The notes: a model not told the origin generated them from the letters alone. Positions 8,068-16,327 are shown, counted from the first letter of the stretch. The stretch: 46,551 bases of DNA from a candidate division KSB1 bacterium (GCA_034506315.1 JAPDPT010000022.1:1-46551); one strand, 5' to 3'. Translations and numbers: made by a program.

Positions 8068-8892
8068 TCAGGCTACCTTGCTCTCCACTTCCGCCGCTTC
8101 CGATGTCTCGGCCACCTCGCTGAACTGTCCTGTAGAACCGTACAGCAGTTCTTTGGCAAGCCGGGTGTAGGCGGCCACTCCCTTGGCGGTCCGGTCGAAG
8201 AGAAGGGCCGGCTTGCCGTAATAAGGGACCTCGGCCAAGCGCACGTTCCGGGGGATCACCGTGTCGAGGACGAGGTCCTGGAGCGTGTAGCGCACCTTTT
8301 CCATCACCCGCCGGGCGAGGTTGCTGCGGAGGTCGACCATGGTAAGGAGAAAGCCACGGTAACGAAGGCTCGGATTATGCTGGGCCTTCACCGAACGAAT
8401 CACCTTGATGAAGCGGCCGAGGGCTTTCAGGGCGTAATACTCGCACTGGACCGGAACGAGGACCGAATCGGCGGCAATGAGGGCATTGAAGGTCAGGTTG
8501 CCGAGGTTCGGCGGGCAATCGATCAGGATGAAGTCGTATTCGTTGCGCACAGGCTGTAGGGCCTGGCGCAGCTTGGATTCCGCCGCCGCTCCCATCAGGT
8601 TTCTCTTTTCCTCCTCGTCCGACCACACGTTGGAGGGTACAATGTCCAGGCCCTCGATCTCCGTCTTGTGGATCGCCTGGCGGATGGGTAGGTCTTGCGT
8701 GAAAACCTCGAGGATTCCTGCGTGGATGTCGTAGCGCCCCATCCCGAAGCTGGTGGCAATGCTTCCCTGGGGATCGACATCCACGATCAGGACGCGCTTT
8801 CCCAGCTCCGCCAGACTGGCCGCAAGATTCACCACGGTCGTCGTCTTCCCGACGCCTCCCTTCTGGCTGGCAACCGCAATGACCTCACCCAT
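8068..8892 (-). CDS. parA: ParA/Soj-family ATPase without an adjacent ParB
   Basis: Cytosolic P-loop ATPase of 274 residues in the ParA/MinD superfamily. Deviant Walker A KGGVGKTT is at residues 11-18 with the signature lysine in the second position; LIVDVDPQGS (about 35-44) is the switch I region, and LIDCPPNLGNLTFNALIAAD carries the Walker B-type Asp. The full-length Soj-like sequence (DTVIPRNVRLAEVP and FDRTAKGVAAY near the C-terminus) distinguishes it from MinD, and there is no MinD-type amphipathic tail. No parB follows; the next genes encode a transglycosylase, helical proteins and an FtsZ-like GTPase. It may therefore be an orphan ParA positioning this machinery rather than DNA, although a ParB elsewhere cannot be excluded. 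The ATG at 8892 follows GCGGAG. The gene appears to head the operon. Confidence 0.92.
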   Translation of the reverse strand: MGEVIAVASQKGGVGKTTTVVNLAASLAELGKRVLIVDVDPQGSIATSFGMGRYDIHAGILEVFTQDLPIRQAIHKTEIEGLDIVPSNVWSDEEEKRNLMGAAAESKLRQALQPVRNEYDFILIDCPPNLGNLTFNALIAADSVLVPVQCEYYALKALGRFIKVIRSVKAQHNPSLRYRGFLLTMVDLRSNLARRVMEKVRYTLQDLVLDTVIPRNVRLAEVPYYGKPALLFDRTAKGVAAYTRLAKELLYGSTGQFSEVAETSEAAEVESKVA

Positions 8893-8938
8893 AGGTCTAC
8901 TCCGCTTCTGTCGCGTTCTCCCAAATCCCTCCGTACAG

Positions 8939-9016
8939 GCAGGTGCTACGGTTCACTCCCTCCTAACCAGCGAGCGGGATACGATTTCGGCCTCGTGATT
9001 ACGAACCTGCACCTGC
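8939..9016. repeat. inverted repeat upstream of parA
   Basis: GCAGGTGC (8939-8946) and its reverse complement GCACCTGC (9009-9016) lie 47-124 nt upstream of the parA start. The right arm is part of the tandem ACCTGCACCTGC. It could be a looping operator or be chance at this base composition. Confidence 0.3.
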
Positions 9017-9360
9017 GGGCTCACGATTGGCCTCCTCGCAGAGCACGCCCGCGTCGCCTTGCAACCCACATGCCACCGGACAGAAGGCAACCGCTCAAGC
9101 TTTTCATCGGCCTCCAGCACAGGTACTTTACTCCCGGAAGGGGAAACGACAGGAATAAGCCCCCGCGCGAGCCGTGCAGGGAGTCTGCAAGCCGTCCAGT
9201 GTGCCGTCCCGCGTGGGAGAAGTCGGGGGAGTGCCCAACGCGCCTGACCGTGCGGTTTTCTCGGGAAGGAAACAACTCGCCCTGGTCAAGATCTGACCAG
9301 CTGACGGGAAAAATTGACTCGGTGGGTGAAAGCCCCTGGATGGAGCGGTACGGATCTTTC

Positions 9361-9389
9361 TTGACGCACGGGCGGGATTTACTTATATT
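9361..9389 (+). promoter_or_regulatory. sigma-70-type promoter of the symporter operon
   Basis: TTGACG (9361-9366), 17-nt spacer, TATATT (9384-9389). Five of six bases match consensus in each box with ideal spacing. Transcription would start near 9396 and leave a leader of about 180 nt before the ATG at 9575. Confidence 0.6.
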
Positions 9390-9562
9390 CGCGCCAACCT
9401 CAGAAGAAAACCGGCGTGGCTGCTTGAAAATCCGAAATCTAAGGGGAGCAGGGAGCTCGAGCCTGTCCTGTACCGCGGGCCCCAAAGTACGCCGGGATGA
9501 CCCTTGCGCGCGGGGTCTTGGCAGGCAGCGGCGCGGCATTCGCCCACCCCTGTACCCGCAAA

Positions 9563-9574
9563 CGGGCTAGCCCG
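9563..9574. repeat. 12-nt perfect palindrome touching the symporter start codon
   Basis: CGGGCTAGCCCG is a perfect palindrome ending immediately before the ATG at 9575, where a ribosome-binding site would be expected. No Shine-Dalgarno sequence is present. It could be an operator or a translation-repressing element, or chance in GC-rich DNA. Confidence 0.35.
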
Positions 9575-11113
9575 ATGGGCCTCGGTCTCGTCGACACGGT
9601 AACGGTGATCCTCTACCTGGTGGGGATGCTCCTGCTGGGCGGTTTCTTCCGCAGGTACGTGCACAGCTCCAGGGATTACTTCCTCGCCGGCCGCGCTCTC
9701 CCCTTCTGGGCGATCGGGATGTCCCTTGTCGTCACGGACATCGGTGCCGTGGACTTCGTCGGCGTGGCCGGACAGGCCTATCGGTTCGGCATCGCCGTGG
9801 CCAACTTCGACTGGTTGGGGACGATCCCCGGAATGCTCATCGCCGCCTTTGTCTTCGTCCCCTACTACTGGCGTGCCGGTGTGTACACGATTCCCGAGTT
9901 CCTGGAGCGCCGGTACAACGTAACGGTGCGTACCGTCGAGGCGGGAATTTGGGTGCTCTTCATCGCCTTCGACCTGGGCATTCTGTTCTGGGCCTCTGCC
10001 CTTCTCCTGAATACCCTGATGGGTTGGCCCATCGCATTTTCGATCCTGATTACCGCCTTCGTGGTCGGCGTCTACACCATCTCCGGCGGCCTGTCGGCCG
10101 TGGTGATGACCGACGTCGTGCAGCTGGTGATCATGTACGTGGGCGGCTTTGCGGTGATCGCTCTGGGGCTACACGAGGTGGGTGGCTGGACCGGACTGGT
10201 AGAGAAAATCCACAGCTTGGGAGCCGCCTACGATCGCCACTTCCAGATGTTTCTGCCCGCCGACGCCAATACCCCCTATCCGTGGACCGGCATCCTCTTC
10301 GGCCTCACGTTCGTGCTCGCCAATGCCTACTGGATTGGCAACCAGACGATCGTACAGCGGGCGCTCGGGGCCCAGGATGAATGGCACGCCAAAGCCGGCA
10401 TGGTCCTCGGCTCGCTCTTGAAGCTGTTCATCCCGGTCCTGGTGGTCACCCCGGGCCTCATTGCTTTAGCCCTTTTCCCCGAAATCGGCGACGGAGACAA
10501 GGCCTTCCCCGTGCTCATTCACAGACTCCTTCCTCCGGGCCTGACGGGCCTGGTCTTCGCCGGATTCCTGGCCGCTTTGATGAGCAGCGTCGATTCGGCT
10601 CTGAATGCAGCGGCCACGTTGTTCACCAAGGACGTTTACCAACGCTTCCTCGTCCGCAAGGCGGACGACCGGCACTACCTGCGCGTGGGACGGCTCACCA
10701 CCCTGGCGCTTCTTGTCATTGGGGTCGCGTCGGCGCCGCTAAGCCAGCGCTTCCCGGGAATGTACGTGTACGTCCAGACTCTCCTGTCCTTTATCCAAGG
10801 ACCAACCCTGGCCATCCTGCTCCTGGGGATGTTCTGGAAGCGCGCCACCTCTGCCGGAGGAACCGCAGGACTGCTGGTCGGCATCGCGACTTCAGGGCTC
10901 CTGTTCTGGTTCCGCTCCCGGCTCTTCACGATCTCGGACCCGTTCCTGTACATTTCGTGGTGGTCGTTCCTCGCTTCGGCGATCGTGACCACGGCCGTGA
11001 GCTTGTTCACCGAAGGGCTCCCCCAGGAGAGGCTCCGCGGACTGGTCTTCCACCTCATCGAGGAGGACGAGGAGGCGCAGGCTGTACTCCGCCGGAGAGT
11101 AACGGGCGCGTAG
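9575..11113 (+). CDS. sodium/solute symporter, SLC5 (SSS) family, sugar-transporter-like
   Basis: Integral inner-membrane Na+-coupled symporter of 512 residues with about 13-14 transmembrane helices and the LeuT-type fold expected of the family. TISGGLSAVVMTDVVQL and NQTIVQRALGAQDEW correspond to segments shared with the Vibrio sugar symporter vSGLT, and FAGFLAALMSSVDSALNAAATLF is the conserved SSS segment whose serines contribute to the Na+ site. A sugar or related polyol is therefore the likeliest cargo. The ATG at 9575 puts helix 1 eight residues in, as usual for SSS proteins; an in-frame ATG at 9497 would add 26 unlikely residues. No Shine-Dalgarno precedes either. Two tiny membrane genes follow at 2 nt and by overlap, and sugar-metabolism genes lie downstream, consistent with uptake of a sugar. 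The cargo is inferred, not shown. Confidence 0.92.
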   Translation: MGLGLVDTVTVILYLVGMLLLGGFFRRYVHSSRDYFLAGRALPFWAIGMSLVVTDIGAVDFVGVAGQAYRFGIAVANFDWLGTIPGMLIAAFVFVPYYWRAGVYTIPEFLERRYNVTVRTVEAGIWVLFIAFDLGILFWASALLLNTLMGWPIAFSILITAFVVGVYTISGGLSAVVMTDVVQLVIMYVGGFAVIALGLHEVGGWTGLVEKIHSLGAAYDRHFQMFLPADANTPYPWTGILFGLTFVLANAYWIGNQTIVQRALGAQDEWHAKAGMVLGSLLKLFIPVLVVTPGLIALALFPEIGDGDKAFPVLIHRLLPPGLTGLVFAGFLAALMSSVDSALNAAATLFTKDVYQRFLVRKADDRHYLRVGRLTTLALLVIGVASAPLSQRFPGMYVYVQTLLSFIQGPTLAILLLGMFWKRATSAGGTAGLLVGIATSGLLFWFRSRLFTISDPFLYISWWSFLASAIVTTAVSLFTEGLPQERLRGLVFHLIEEDEEAQAVLRRRVTGA

Positions 11114-11115
11114 GC

Positions 11116-11328
11116 ATGCTCAATTTCGACTGGTCGGCCGCTGTACCGCTGGGCTGGGTCAAGATTATCGTCATGGCCCTCTTCGCACTGGTCGTGGTGT
11201 GGGTGTGGTCTCTACCCTCCAGCTACCTGTACCGGGGTGCTCCGGATCGGAGGGCCTGGCGTAACCTCAAGCTGTGGGCCACCTTCGTAGTGGCCTTCCA
11301 GGCATTCCTGTACTGGGTATTCGGGTGA
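11116..11328 (+). CDS. 70-residue two-helix membrane protein coupled to the symporter
   Basis: A small gene starting 2 nt after the symporter stop (ATG at 11116). The product has two hydrophobic segments, about residues 13-34 and 50-69, joined by a positively charged loop containing YRGAPDRRAWRNLKLW. I do not recognise a named family. The tight coupling, clean open frame and membrane topology support a real gene, perhaps a small accessory subunit that stabilises or regulates the transporter. Other SSS transporters with small partner proteins are known, but this sequence is not one I can match to them. Confidence 0.7.
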   Translation: MLNFDWSAAVPLGWVKIIVMALFALVVVWVWSLPSSYLYRGAPDRRAWRNLKLWATFVVAFQAFLYWVFG

Positions 11329-11618
11329 TCCCAGGACGGTCGACACGCGGATCCGCACCCATCGGCGCCACGGGCGCCATCGGCCTGTTTCTGGCTGTAT
11401 TCGGTGTTTGGCTCCTGGTAGCGGTCGCGTTCACGACCACCCCTGTGGGCCGATGGACGAATCTGGCTGCAGCCCTGCTCATTGGGGGGAGCGGTGCAGT
11501 AGCTCTGGCCATCGACCGAAGGGCGAGGAGGGCACAGTCAATGGACCACTCTTCGGGTCAAACGAACGACAACGAGCTGGGGAAGGGTCCACGAACAGAC
11601 CGAGCACGCAGGCGTTGA
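11325..11618 (+). CDS. 97-residue membrane protein, GTG start overlapping the previous gene
   Basis: The GTG at 11325 overlaps the preceding TGA (GTGA), a classical translational-coupling arrangement, which I prefer over the ATG at 11274 inside the upstream gene. The product has two hydrophobic helices (about 15-38 and 45-62) separated by a short TTTPVGRWTN loop, then a hydrophilic C-terminal tail of about 35 residues rich in Arg and Asp. No family is recognised. It is the third gene of the symporter operon and could be a second small partner of that transporter. The tail looks poorly conserved, so the true stop context deserves comparison with relatives. Confidence 0.55.
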   Translation: MIPGRSTRGSAPIGATGAIGLFLAVFGVWLLVAVAFTTTPVGRWTNLAAALLIGGSGAVALAIDRRARRAQSMDHSSGQTNDNELGKGPRTDRARRR

Positions 11619-11649
11619 ACTCTACGGATGTCCACATGGGAGTTAGGCG

Positions 11650-13011
11650 ATGGAAGAGCGGAACCCTGGCGCGTGGTTGAAGGAGCGAGCTGTCGCGTGG
11701 TTGGAGAAGGGCCTTGTAGGTCCTCGGCACGTGCGAAGAATTCTGGCCGCTGAAGGTCTGGGCGAACTTCCCTCCCTGCCGCGCCGTTTTGGCGCTCGGG
11801 CGACGGCGATGGGGGCTGTGGGGCTTGTCCTGCTGGCGGCGGGTCTCTGGCACAGCTACTCCTCGGGGCGCTCCGTCGTGGCCTGGCAGCCGCGTCTGAT
11901 CATCTCCCTGCTTGTGATGGCCGCTTCCTACGGCAGCTTCCTCGGCGGCCGGCTTCGCCGGGCGGGAGCCGTCGCGTCCGAGGTGACCCTGGCGGTAGGA
12001 CTTCTCGCCTTTGGGCTCGCCACGGCAGCCGTGGCCGAGGGCGCAGGGCTGGTCGCAGGGAGCAGATGGGCCTTTCTTCTGACTGGCCTTCTGGGGCTAG
12101 CACTCAGCTGGCTGAGTCACTCGGGACTCATCCTCCTTCTCTCTACCCTTTCCCTTGGCGCGTGGATGGTTCACCTCGGCGTGTACCAGCAGAGCCTCAA
12201 CCTCTGGTTCCCAGTGATTCTGCTGGGGGGTGTGCTGCCTCTCAGTCTTTGGCTTCGCTTCTGGCCTAATCTGCCGGTTATCGCCGTCGCCCTGCCGATG
12301 TGGCTTGGGCTTGCAACCAAACCTCACTTCTCGGCTGTAGAGCTTTTCCTCCCCTTCACCCTCGTCCTCTGGGGAGGGCTGTGGGCCTTGGCCGGGGAGG
12401 TGATTCAGAATCGCTCCGAAGCGCTCGGTAACACGGCGAAGTGGACGGGCCTGTTCTTCCTTCTCGGATCCCTCGGTACCTTGAGCCTGCACGCTTTAGG
12501 CGTGAGCCAGGCTCAGACGGTTCTCGCCAACCCGGGCTGGAGGACAAGGGACGCCGTTCTCCTGCTGGTGACCAATGCTCTCGTGTCGGTCTTGATCCTA
12601 GGGTTTTTGGTGCTCGGATTGCGCCGCCGGGCCTTGCGGCTCTGGACGGCGCTGACTGTCGCGGTGGCGACCGCTGCGACGTGGTTCTACTTCGCTTTTC
12701 CGGAGACCATTCCGCGAGAGCTCGCTGGTTCCCTCCTGCCCACCTATTTTCTGCACACGCCCTTTGCCTTTGGGCTCATCACCTTGCTCGCCCTGATTGC
12801 GGGCTTGTGGCTGGGCTATCGGTCCGGGGATGGATTCCTGTTCTACCTCTCGCTGGTAGGCCTGGTGGTCTTCGCTGGGGTCCGTTATTTTGACCCGATC
12901 TGGGCAAAGCTACCCAGGTCGTTTTTCCTGTACCTGAACGGAATCGTGCTGTGCCTCCTGTGGTGCGCAACGCTTCGGAAGCCCAACCAAGAAGGGGAGA
13001 AGTCGGAATGA
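11650..13011 (+). CDS. DUF2157-like polytopic membrane protein
   Basis: A membrane protein of 453 residues with a cytosolic N-terminal segment (1-45) holding WLEKGLVGPRHVRRILAAEG, the short helical head typical of DUF2157 proteins, followed by about 12-14 hydrophobic helices. The function of the family is unknown. The ATG at 11650 follows GGGAG at 8-9 nt. Its stop overlaps the next start (ATGA), and the next gene encodes a GDYXXLXY-like protein, the partner commonly found beside DUF2157. That pairing supports the assignment more than the primary sequence alone. It is 31 nt downstream of the symporter-linked small gene, so it may be co-transcribed, although a functional link to transport is not implied. 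Confidence 0.75.
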   Translation: MEERNPGAWLKERAVAWLEKGLVGPRHVRRILAAEGLGELPSLPRRFGARATAMGAVGLVLLAAGLWHSYSSGRSVVAWQPRLIISLLVMAASYGSFLGGRLRRAGAVASEVTLAVGLLAFGLATAAVAEGAGLVAGSRWAFLLTGLLGLALSWLSHSGLILLLSTLSLGAWMVHLGVYQQSLNLWFPVILLGGVLPLSLWLRFWPNLPVIAVALPMWLGLATKPHFSAVELFLPFTLVLWGGLWALAGEVIQNRSEALGNTAKWTGLFFLLGSLGTLSLHALGVSQAQTVLANPGWRTRDAVLLLVTNALVSVLILGFLVLGLRRRALRLWTALTVAVATAATWFYFAFPETIPRELAGSLLPTYFLHTPFAFGLITLLALIAGLWLGYRSGDGFLFYLSLVGLVVFAGVRYFDPIWAKLPRSFFLYLNGIVLCLLWCATLRKPNQEGEKSE

Positions 13012-13958
13012 AGATACGTTCGGGTCTGGCTGCAGTGATTGGAGCTCAGGCGGTCGCCTTGCTTGCCGTTTGGATTTTTGGCGCGGGCCGAAGTTCAAAG
13101 CAGGTCGTGGAGCTTCCGCTGGCCGCCAGCACAATGCACTCGATCCTGGAAGCCAATCGGCTTCACCTGCCCCTGGCCTGGTCTCGACTCCATTCCTTCG
13201 AGATCCGGGTCGACGAGCGCGTCCTGCGCAAGGGAACCCAGGCCTATCTCTGGCTGAGAAGGGAAAAGGATGGGTGGGTCCCCGCAGTTCTTAGCCCCGA
13301 GCGGCCGGCGGGTAGCGAGCCTGCCCTACTGGCGACTGTACAAGGTTTCGAGCCGGTGCAGCGCTTCGAGGTTTCGTACGCAAAGGGGTCCGAATCGTTC
13401 AGGGGAACGTACACAGGTCCGTTTCGCGGAAAGGGGGAGCCAGGAGAATCCGTTCTCGTAAGCGCGGATGGGGAGCGCATCCTTTTCCTGTCGGAAGCCG
13501 CGGAATTCGAGAATAAGGTCTACGGTACCGTCACGGCCGTGCGCAAGAGTCCGGCCAGCCGCTACACCTACGAGCTTGAGGTCCGATTCCCGGCGGACGG
13601 GAGGGAAATCACCGGCAAGTACACGTGGAATTTTTACGATCCCGAGACCCTGCCGCAGCTCGGACAGGTAGTCAGCCTGTCCTATGTCTCGTCGGACGGA
13701 GGCTACCAGATTACGTATGTGGACCTCAACCCCTGTTGGCCGGGCCAGATTGTCCGTACGGAGAAGGGGTGGAGCCTGCAGCTGGACTTTGGCCTGGAGG
13801 ACTTCCTGCCCGCGGAAGAGACCCTGTCCCAGCTCCAGAGCGTGGCCAATACGGAGGGAGAAATCCCGCTCCTCTTGCGGGCTGAGGTGGGTCGGAGCGG
13901 CCATCTGCGGCCGCTGGCGTTGGTGGCGGGCTCTCGGGAAATTCCATTGGCCCGCTGA
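13008..13958 (+). CDS. membrane-anchored GDYXXLXY-like protein, partner of the DUF2157 protein
   Basis: A 316-residue protein with one N-terminal hydrophobic segment (about 8-24), so it is probably anchored with its beta-rich part outside the cytoplasm. The start is the ATG at 13008, overlapping the previous stop (ATGA) and preceded by GGGGAGAAG; a start at 12951 would lie inside the upstream gene. Two regions resemble the GDYXXLXY family: TQAYLWLRREKDGWVPAVL near residue 70, and LGQVVSLSYV near 220, which keeps the G-x-x-V-x-L-x-Y spacing of the namesake motif but not its Asp-Tyr. The family has no known function. The call rests partly on the DUF2157 neighbour. Confidence 0.55.
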   Translation: MKIRSGLAAVIGAQAVALLAVWIFGAGRSSKQVVELPLAASTMHSILEANRLHLPLAWSRLHSFEIRVDERVLRKGTQAYLWLRREKDGWVPAVLSPERPAGSEPALLATVQGFEPVQRFEVSYAKGSESFRGTYTGPFRGKGEPGESVLVSADGERILFLSEAAEFENKVYGTVTAVRKSPASRYTYELEVRFPADGREITGKYTWNFYDPETLPQLGQVVSLSYVSSDGGYQITYVDLNPCWPGQIVRTEKGWSLQLDFGLEDFLPAEETLSQLQSVANTEGEIPLLLRAEVGRSGHLRPLALVAGSREIPLAR

Positions 13959-14071
13959 ATCGTAATCGAGGCGAGGAACTTAGAGCGTCAATCGGGTTGG
14001 GGAAGCGGGAAGGTAGGACCCTGTAGCGAGGATTGGGAGCTACCTTGGAGGTCACACAGGGAGGAAGATCG

Positions 14072-15058
14072 GTGGCAGGCAGCGGCGAGCTCGCGCGGGT
14101 CGATGCCTCCTTTCGGGCCATGGGCACGTGCTTCGAGCTTGTCCTCTACCATGAGGACGAACGACTGCTGCGCGCCCTGATCAACGACATTCAGGAGGAA
14201 GTGGCTCGACTCGAGGCGAAGCTCAGTCGCTTTCGGCCCACATCTGAGGTGTCGCGCCTCAACCGCCTCGCTGGAAAACAGGCCGTTCAGGTCGACTTCG
14301 AGATGGCCGAGATTCTCTCGCTCGCCTTGGAGTACTACGCGAAGACCGAGGGGGCTTTCGACATCACCGTCGCCCCCTTGGTCCGGGAGTGGGGATTCTA
14401 CGACCGGCGACCCCACCTGGCCGACGCCGTGAAGCTTCGGGAAATGCTGGAGAGAGTGGGCTCGGAGAAGATCGAACTGGATCAGGCCACCCGAAAGGTC
14501 CGGTTTCTCCACCCGGAGCTGGAGATTGATCTCGGCGCTTTGGGCAAAGGCTACGCCCTGCGGGAAGTGGTGGCCCTGGTTCGCCGACTCGGCGTGAAGC
14601 AGGGCCTTCTCTCCTTCGGAGGGAGTAGCATTTACGGCCTGGGCGATCGACCAGGCCACTCCGGCTGGACCTTCGGGTTCCGTTACGACGAGGACCCCGC
14701 TACGCCGCCCGGCACCGTGACGTTGCGGGACATGGCCTTTTCCATGTCCGGCTCCACGGTTCGGCGCTTCCGTAAAGACGGACGCACCTACGGTCACGTC
14801 CTCGATCCCCGCTCCGGCTCTCCCGTGGAGGAAGTGAAGGCCGTTGCGGTCGTGCACCGTGACCCCGCGATCGCGGAGATCCTGTCCACCGCGTGTATGG
14901 TCCGTGGAGTGAACGGGAGCGAAGCCCTGCTGCGCGCGGAAAAGGCGCAGGCGATCTTTGCCCTTCAGAGCCCCGAAGGCCCCGTCCTTCGGGAGGTCAA
15001 CTTCTTGGAGGTGAAAGAGGAATGGAGAGATCAGCATACTCCCGTCGAGATTTCCTGA
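14072..15058 (+). CDS. apbE: ApbE-like FAD:protein FMN transferase
   Basis: ApbE transfers FMN from FAD to a Thr or Ser of target flavoproteins such as Nqr/Rnf subunits or FMN-binding-domain proteins. Family features, numbered from the GTG start (328 residues): RVDASFRAMGTCFE (9-22), EGAFDITVAPLV (93-104), EIDLGALGKGYA (151-162), HVLDPRSG (242-249) and AEILSTACMVRG (268-279). The last usually has Asp where this protein has Glu, near a Mg2+ ligand. I chose the GTG at 14072 because GGGAGGAAG precedes it at correct spacing; upstream TTG codons at 14033 and 14045 lack such a site. No signal peptide or lipobox is visible, unusual because most ApbE proteins are exported. The gene overlaps the next one by 37 nt. 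No flavinylation target was recognised in the window. Confidence 0.88.
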   Translation: MAGSGELARVDASFRAMGTCFELVLYHEDERLLRALINDIQEEVARLEAKLSRFRPTSEVSRLNRLAGKQAVQVDFEMAEILSLALEYYAKTEGAFDITVAPLVREWGFYDRRPHLADAVKLREMLERVGSEKIELDQATRKVRFLHPELEIDLGALGKGYALREVVALVRRLGVKQGLLSFGGSSIYGLGDRPGHSGWTFGFRYDEDPATPPGTVTLRDMAFSMSGSTVRRFRKDGRTYGHVLDPRSGSPVEEVKAVAVVHRDPAIAEILSTACMVRGVNGSEALLRAEKAQAIFALQSPEGPVLREVNFLEVKEEWRDQHTPVEIS

Positions 15059-16281
15059 AACGGGCTGGGCTCGCTACGGTGGGCGTTGCCGCCGTGCTGG
15101 GAACCAGCGAGCGTGCCCGCGGCAAGACCGCCGCGAACGACGTGGTCACCATCGGCATCATCGGCACGGGCAGCCGAGGCTCACACCTTCTTCAGATCAT
15201 CAATACGATCCCTGGGCTTCGAGTGGCAGCGGTGTGCGACGTTTACCCGCCGCACCTGGAGCGGGGATTGAAACTGGCCGGCGGCAAGGTACCCGCGTAC
15301 AAGGACTACCGCCAGATGCTGGAGCAGAAGGATCTGGACAGTGTGTTGATCGCGACGCCGCTCCGTTTCCACGCCCGCATGTGCATCGACGCCATGCAGG
15401 CCGGCAAAGACGTCTTCTGCGAGAAAACGATGACCTACAGCATTGAGGAGGCGCGGGAGGTGGTCCAGTGGGTGAGACGGACCAACCGCGTGTTCCAGGT
15501 GGGCCAACAGCGACGCTACAGCCCCGTCTATCACCAGGCCATGCGCCTCATCCGGGAAGGGGCCATTGGTGAGGTGGTGTTCATTCGCGCCCAGTGGCAT
15601 CGCAACGCCGACTGGCGCCGCGCCGTCCCCGATCCCTCCCTCGAGAAGCACCTCAATTGGCGCCTGTACCGGGAGTTCTCCGGAGGGCTGATGACCGAGC
15701 TCGGCACCCATCAGATCGACGTGGCCAACTGGGCCCTGGGCGACATCCACCCCGAAAGCTGCGTGGGCATGGGAGGCATCGACTACTGGCGCGACGGTCG
15801 GGAGGTATACGACAACGTTAGTGTGATCTACAAGTACCCGAACGGCGTTAAGCTGGTCTACACGAGCATTACGCGAAACAAGTTCTACGGAGCCTCGGAG
15901 CAGATCATGGGGAGCGAGGGAACGATCGAACTCACCACCAGCCGGGCCAAGGTATATCGGGAAAATCCGGCCCGCCGATCGGAATTCAAGGAATTTGTCT
16001 GGAGCCTGGAGCGGGAGCTCTTCCAGACGGTGGCCATCGGCACGGCCACCTTCTTGCCGGAGGATCCCAATGCCGACCGGGGCACGTGGATCGAGCCGGA
16101 GATGCCCCACTCCGAGGAGTATTTGCAGCTGGAAAGCTTCGCCGAGTGCGTGCGCACGCGCAAGAAGCCCTTTGCCGACGTCATGGTCGGCTATAACGCA
16201 GGAGTAGCTGCCCTGATCGGAAACCAGGCCATGGACACCGGCGAGGTGGTCCTCTGGCCTGATCACGAGGACATCGCCTGA
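15022..16281 (+). CDS. Tat-exported Gfo/Idh/MocA-family oxidoreductase
   Basis: NAD(P)-dependent sugar or cyclitol oxidoreductase of 419 residues. The N-terminus carries a twin-arginine signal (SRRDFLKRAG, 7-16) and hydrophobic stretch, so the protein should be exported folded with its cofactor. The Rossmann domain begins VVTIGIIGTGSRG (41-53); CEKTMT (133-138) holds the conserved EK pair, and TELGTHQIDVANW (225-237) is the family's His-containing active-site helix. The ATG at 15022 follows GGAGG and AAGAGG and lies inside the end of apbE. It is followed by two Tat-exported sugar isomerase-like proteins, suggesting a periplasmic pathway that oxidises and rearranges a sugar. The substrate cannot be read from sequence. 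Confidence 0.9.
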   Translation: MERSAYSRRDFLKRAGLATVGVAAVLGTSERARGKTAANDVVTIGIIGTGSRGSHLLQIINTIPGLRVAAVCDVYPPHLERGLKLAGGKVPAYKDYRQMLEQKDLDSVLIATPLRFHARMCIDAMQAGKDVFCEKTMTYSIEEAREVVQWVRRTNRVFQVGQQRRYSPVYHQAMRLIREGAIGEVVFIRAQWHRNADWRRAVPDPSLEKHLNWRLYREFSGGLMTELGTHQIDVANWALGDIHPESCVGMGGIDYWRDGREVYDNVSVIYKYPNGVKLVYTSITRNKFYGASEQIMGSEGTIELTTSRAKVYRENPARRSEFKEFVWSLERELFQTVAIGTATFLPEDPNADRGTWIEPEMPHSEEYLQLESFAECVRTRKKPFADVMVGYNAGVAALIGNQAMDTGEVVLWPDHEDIA

Positions 16282-16327
16282 CGAGTAGCCAGGATCGAAA
16301 CACCCCTTTACCTGACGGAGGGAGAAC

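Larger units (their letters stand above)
8893..9574. other. divergent intergenic region between parA and the SLC5 transporter
   Basis: About 680 nt without a credible gene; the open frames here are composition-driven and resemble nothing. It should hold the promoter of the parA operon (minus) and contains a good promoter for the symporter (plus, 9361-9389). An 8-nt inverted repeat with a 62-nt spacer lies at 8939-9016. I looked for riboswitch and tRNA patterns and recognised none. Confidence 0.7.

Noticed and set aside
9314-9345. A second TTGACT upstream of the symporter.
   Set aside because: No acceptable -10 box lies 15-19 nt downstream, whereas the box pair at 9361-9389 is much better.
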